From: Paraflavitalea sp. CAU 1676
GTDB lineage: Bacteria; Bacteroidota; Bacteroidia; Chitinophagales; Chitinophagaceae
Assembly: GCF_029223285.1 (NCBI RefSeq)
Contig: NZ_JARHUJ010000004.1
Location: 434,001 to 498,000 of the forward strand
Reading direction: 5' to 3'
Length of the DNA: 64,000 bases
Shown here: positions 62,701 to 64,000 of the stretch, piece after piece
Layout: each line of letters starts with the position of its first letter
Numbering within the stretch: the stretch's first letter is position 1
Made by a program: the position numbers and the translations under genes
The notes under the pieces: generated by a model
Databases searched by the model: none
The model's input: the letters and a program-made list of their open reading frames with translations, nothing else
Told to the model about the DNA's origin: nothing

Positions 62701-63909
62701 ATGAACAGACATTGCGACATTATCTGCTTTTCCCTGTCGAGATGGGATTCTGCAATCTCCTCACCCGCACTGGCGCTGGCTATCGAGTTTGCCAGGAACA
62801 ACCGGGTATTTTTTGTGGAGCATCCCTTTTCGTGGAAAGACTATGCGGGTATGCGCAATGATGCGCAGGTAATAAAAAGAAAGAAAGCGCTCCTGCAGGG
62901 AAAAGATATTTACGCCAATCCACCATCGCTGCCTGCTAATTTAACGGTGGTTACGCCGAAGCTAACGATCCCTGTTAACTTTTTATCGCCGGGCGGTGCT
63001 TACAATGCACTATCGAAGATCAATGATAAGATCGTATTGAAGGCGATCCGCCAGGTGATCAGAGATTACCAGGTGAAAGATTTTATTTATCTCAACTTCT
63101 TTGATCCCTACTTCGTGCGCAGCCTGCCTGCCGATATCAAACCGTTGTACACGATCTACCAATCAATGGACGATATTACACAGGTGGCCTATTCCAATCG
63201 TCATGGCAGCAGGCTGGAGGCAGAGATCGTGCGCAATTTCGATTTTACGCTGTGTACGTCCAAGGAGCTCACCCGGCTTATGAGCGTCCATTCGCCCCGG
63301 TCATACTTCCATCCCAATGCAGCCGATATCGATATCTTCAAAAGAGCTGCCGTAGAAGTGTTGCCCAGGCCAGTTGAGTTGCAGGGAATTGACAAACCTA
63401 TAATCGGGTATACCGGCAGCATCGAGTACCGCTCGGATTTCGAATTGCTCAAGAAGATTGCTGAATACCATAACGACAAAATACTCTTTTTGGTTGGCCC
63501 CATACAGGGCGATGAACATAAAGCAGTGGGGCTCGACAAAATGCCCAATGTGATCTTTGCCGGACCGCGGAAGATCACTGAACTGCCCAACTACCTGCAA
63601 TTTTTCGATTGTGTGATCATCCCCTTTAAGAAGAACACGCTTACCAAAAGCATTTACCCGCTCAAGATCAATGAATACCTCGCGGCAGGCAAGCCGGTGA
63701 TCGCCACGCATTTCTCAGAAGACATATATACATTCCGGGATGTAGCCTACGTGGTGGACAGTCATGAGGAATTTCTGCAAACCATCGATCGTTCCATTGC
63801 CGAGAACAACGAGGCCCGCAAGCAGGCGCGTATGCAGGTGGCATCGACCAATACCTGGACGGCCCGCGTAGAGCAGTTCTGGCAGATACTGGAACGTGGA
63901 AAAAATTAA
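62701..63909 (+). CDS. Glycosyltransferase, GT-B fold (TuaH-like)
   Basis: 402 residues. The N-terminus (RHCDIICFSLSRWDSAISSP) and the VFFVEHPFSWKDY segment recall teichuronic-acid-type glycosyltransferases. The C-terminal domain has GYTGSIEYRSDFELLKKI, LVGPIQGDE, VIFAGPRKITELPNYL, and CVIIPFKKNTLTKSIYPLKINEYLAAGKPVI, in which the late Glu is the donor-binding residue. It probably adds a sugar made by this operon to a surface polysaccharide. Acceptor and donor are unknown. It starts 65 bp after rfbD. Confidence 0.9.
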   Translation: MNRHCDIICFSLSRWDSAISSPALALAIEFARNNRVFFVEHPFSWKDYAGMRNDAQVIKRKKALLQGKDIYANPPSLPANLTVVTPKLTIPVNFLSPGGAYNALSKINDKIVLKAIRQVIRDYQVKDFIYLNFFDPYFVRSLPADIKPLYTIYQSMDDITQVAYSNRHGSRLEAEIVRNFDFTLCTSKELTRLMSVHSPRSYFHPNAADIDIFKRAAVEVLPRPVELQGIDKPIIGYTGSIEYRSDFELLKKIAEYHNDKILFLVGPIQGDEHKAVGLDKMPNVIFAGPRKITELPNYLQFFDCVIIPFKKNTLTKSIYPLKINEYLAAGKPVIATHFSEDIYTFRDVAYVVDSHEEFLQTIDRSIAENNEARKQARMQVASTNTWTARVEQFWQILERGKN

Positions 63910-63915
63910 GCGATC

Positions 63916-64000
63916 ATGAAAAAGCACGTATGGGCGGTTTTCTTGCTGACTGCCTGGTCATGCGTTCGGGCCCAAGGGAAGGACAGTATTTTTTCCTGCA
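63916..64000 (+). CDS. Start of an exported protein, cut by the window edge
   Basis: Only 28 residues are seen. MKKHVWAVFLLTAWSCVRAQ is a clear signal peptide with a likely cleavage after Ala-Gln. It begins 6 bp after the glycosyltransferase, so it belongs to the same operon and may be a polysaccharide-export or surface protein. Nothing more can be said. Confidence 0.6.
   Translation, partial: MKKHVWAVFLLTAWSCVRAQGKDSIFSC

Overview
The window looks like chromosomal DNA of a Bacteroidota bacterium, most likely family Chitinophagaceae. This rests on gene content rather than a search. Supporting content includes tandem DUF1573 proteins, a fused alpha/beta 2-oxoacid dehydrogenase E1, a UDP-xylose synthase/dTDP-rhamnose polysaccharide locus, CcmB/CcmC/CcmD heme export, AMP nucleosidase beside a fused oligopeptide-ABC ATPase, and CarboxypepD_reg proteins. 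Several start sites are preceded by the Bacteroidota-type promoter (TTG, about 18-20 bp, TAnnTTTG). Coding density is high, base composition is near 50% GC, and I saw no insertion sequence, prophage, CRISPR array or rRNA.

Layout. 1-8 kb: the end of a MarR-like regulator, a YggS-family PLP protein overlapping a glutamine amidotransferase, two SDR oxidoreductases behind an AraC regulator, YwbE, a methyltransferase, a Crp/Fnr regulator, a DUF2306 membrane protein and two small unknown proteins. 8.2-9.2 kb: a tRNA-Met preceded by a partial copy of its own 3' half, then a gene-poor gap with an 11-bp tandem repeat. 9.2-18.9 kb: housekeeping metabolism (aminotransferase, SET protein, two DUF1573 proteins, fused E1, TRIC channel, PhzF, YebC, amino-acid permease). 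19-32 kb: a dicarboxylate symporter with an unusual loop insertion, DedA, MFS, RsgA, a GT9 glycosyltransferase, an Ldh-family dehydrogenase, aspartate kinase, a CarboxypepD_reg protein behind a structured leader, lipoproteins and an esterase. 32.6-33 kb: a pair of very small membrane proteins missed by normal length cut-offs. 33-54.6 kb: GT4, QueA, a 1313-residue TraB/GumN fusion, an oligopeptide ABC ATPase with AMP nucleosidase, an HsdR_N-only nuclease-like protein, a large DUF2339 membrane protein, two GNATs, a small envelope/unknown cluster, glutamate-type dehydrogenase, ccmBCD, thymidine kinase and Kdo transferase.

55.2-64 kb is a polysaccharide operon. It starts at an excellent promoter and runs through a DegT aminotransferase, UDP-glucose dehydrogenase, UDP-glucuronate decarboxylase, a UDP-HexNAc dehydrogenase, RfbB, RfbC, RfbD and a glycosyltransferase, into a secreted protein cut by the window edge. 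Together these supply UDP-GlcA, UDP-xylose, a UDP-HexNAc-uronate and dTDP-rhamnose; rfbA is not in the window.

I did not find a convincing new multi-gene system. The best leads are the TraB fusion (35816-39757), the Ig-like-looking insertion in the symporter (19091-20620), the tRNA remnant transcribed ahead of its parent tRNA (8266-8477), the structured leader at 28645-28694, the alternative hairpins at 54803-54882 and the tiny membrane-protein pair at 32614-32965.
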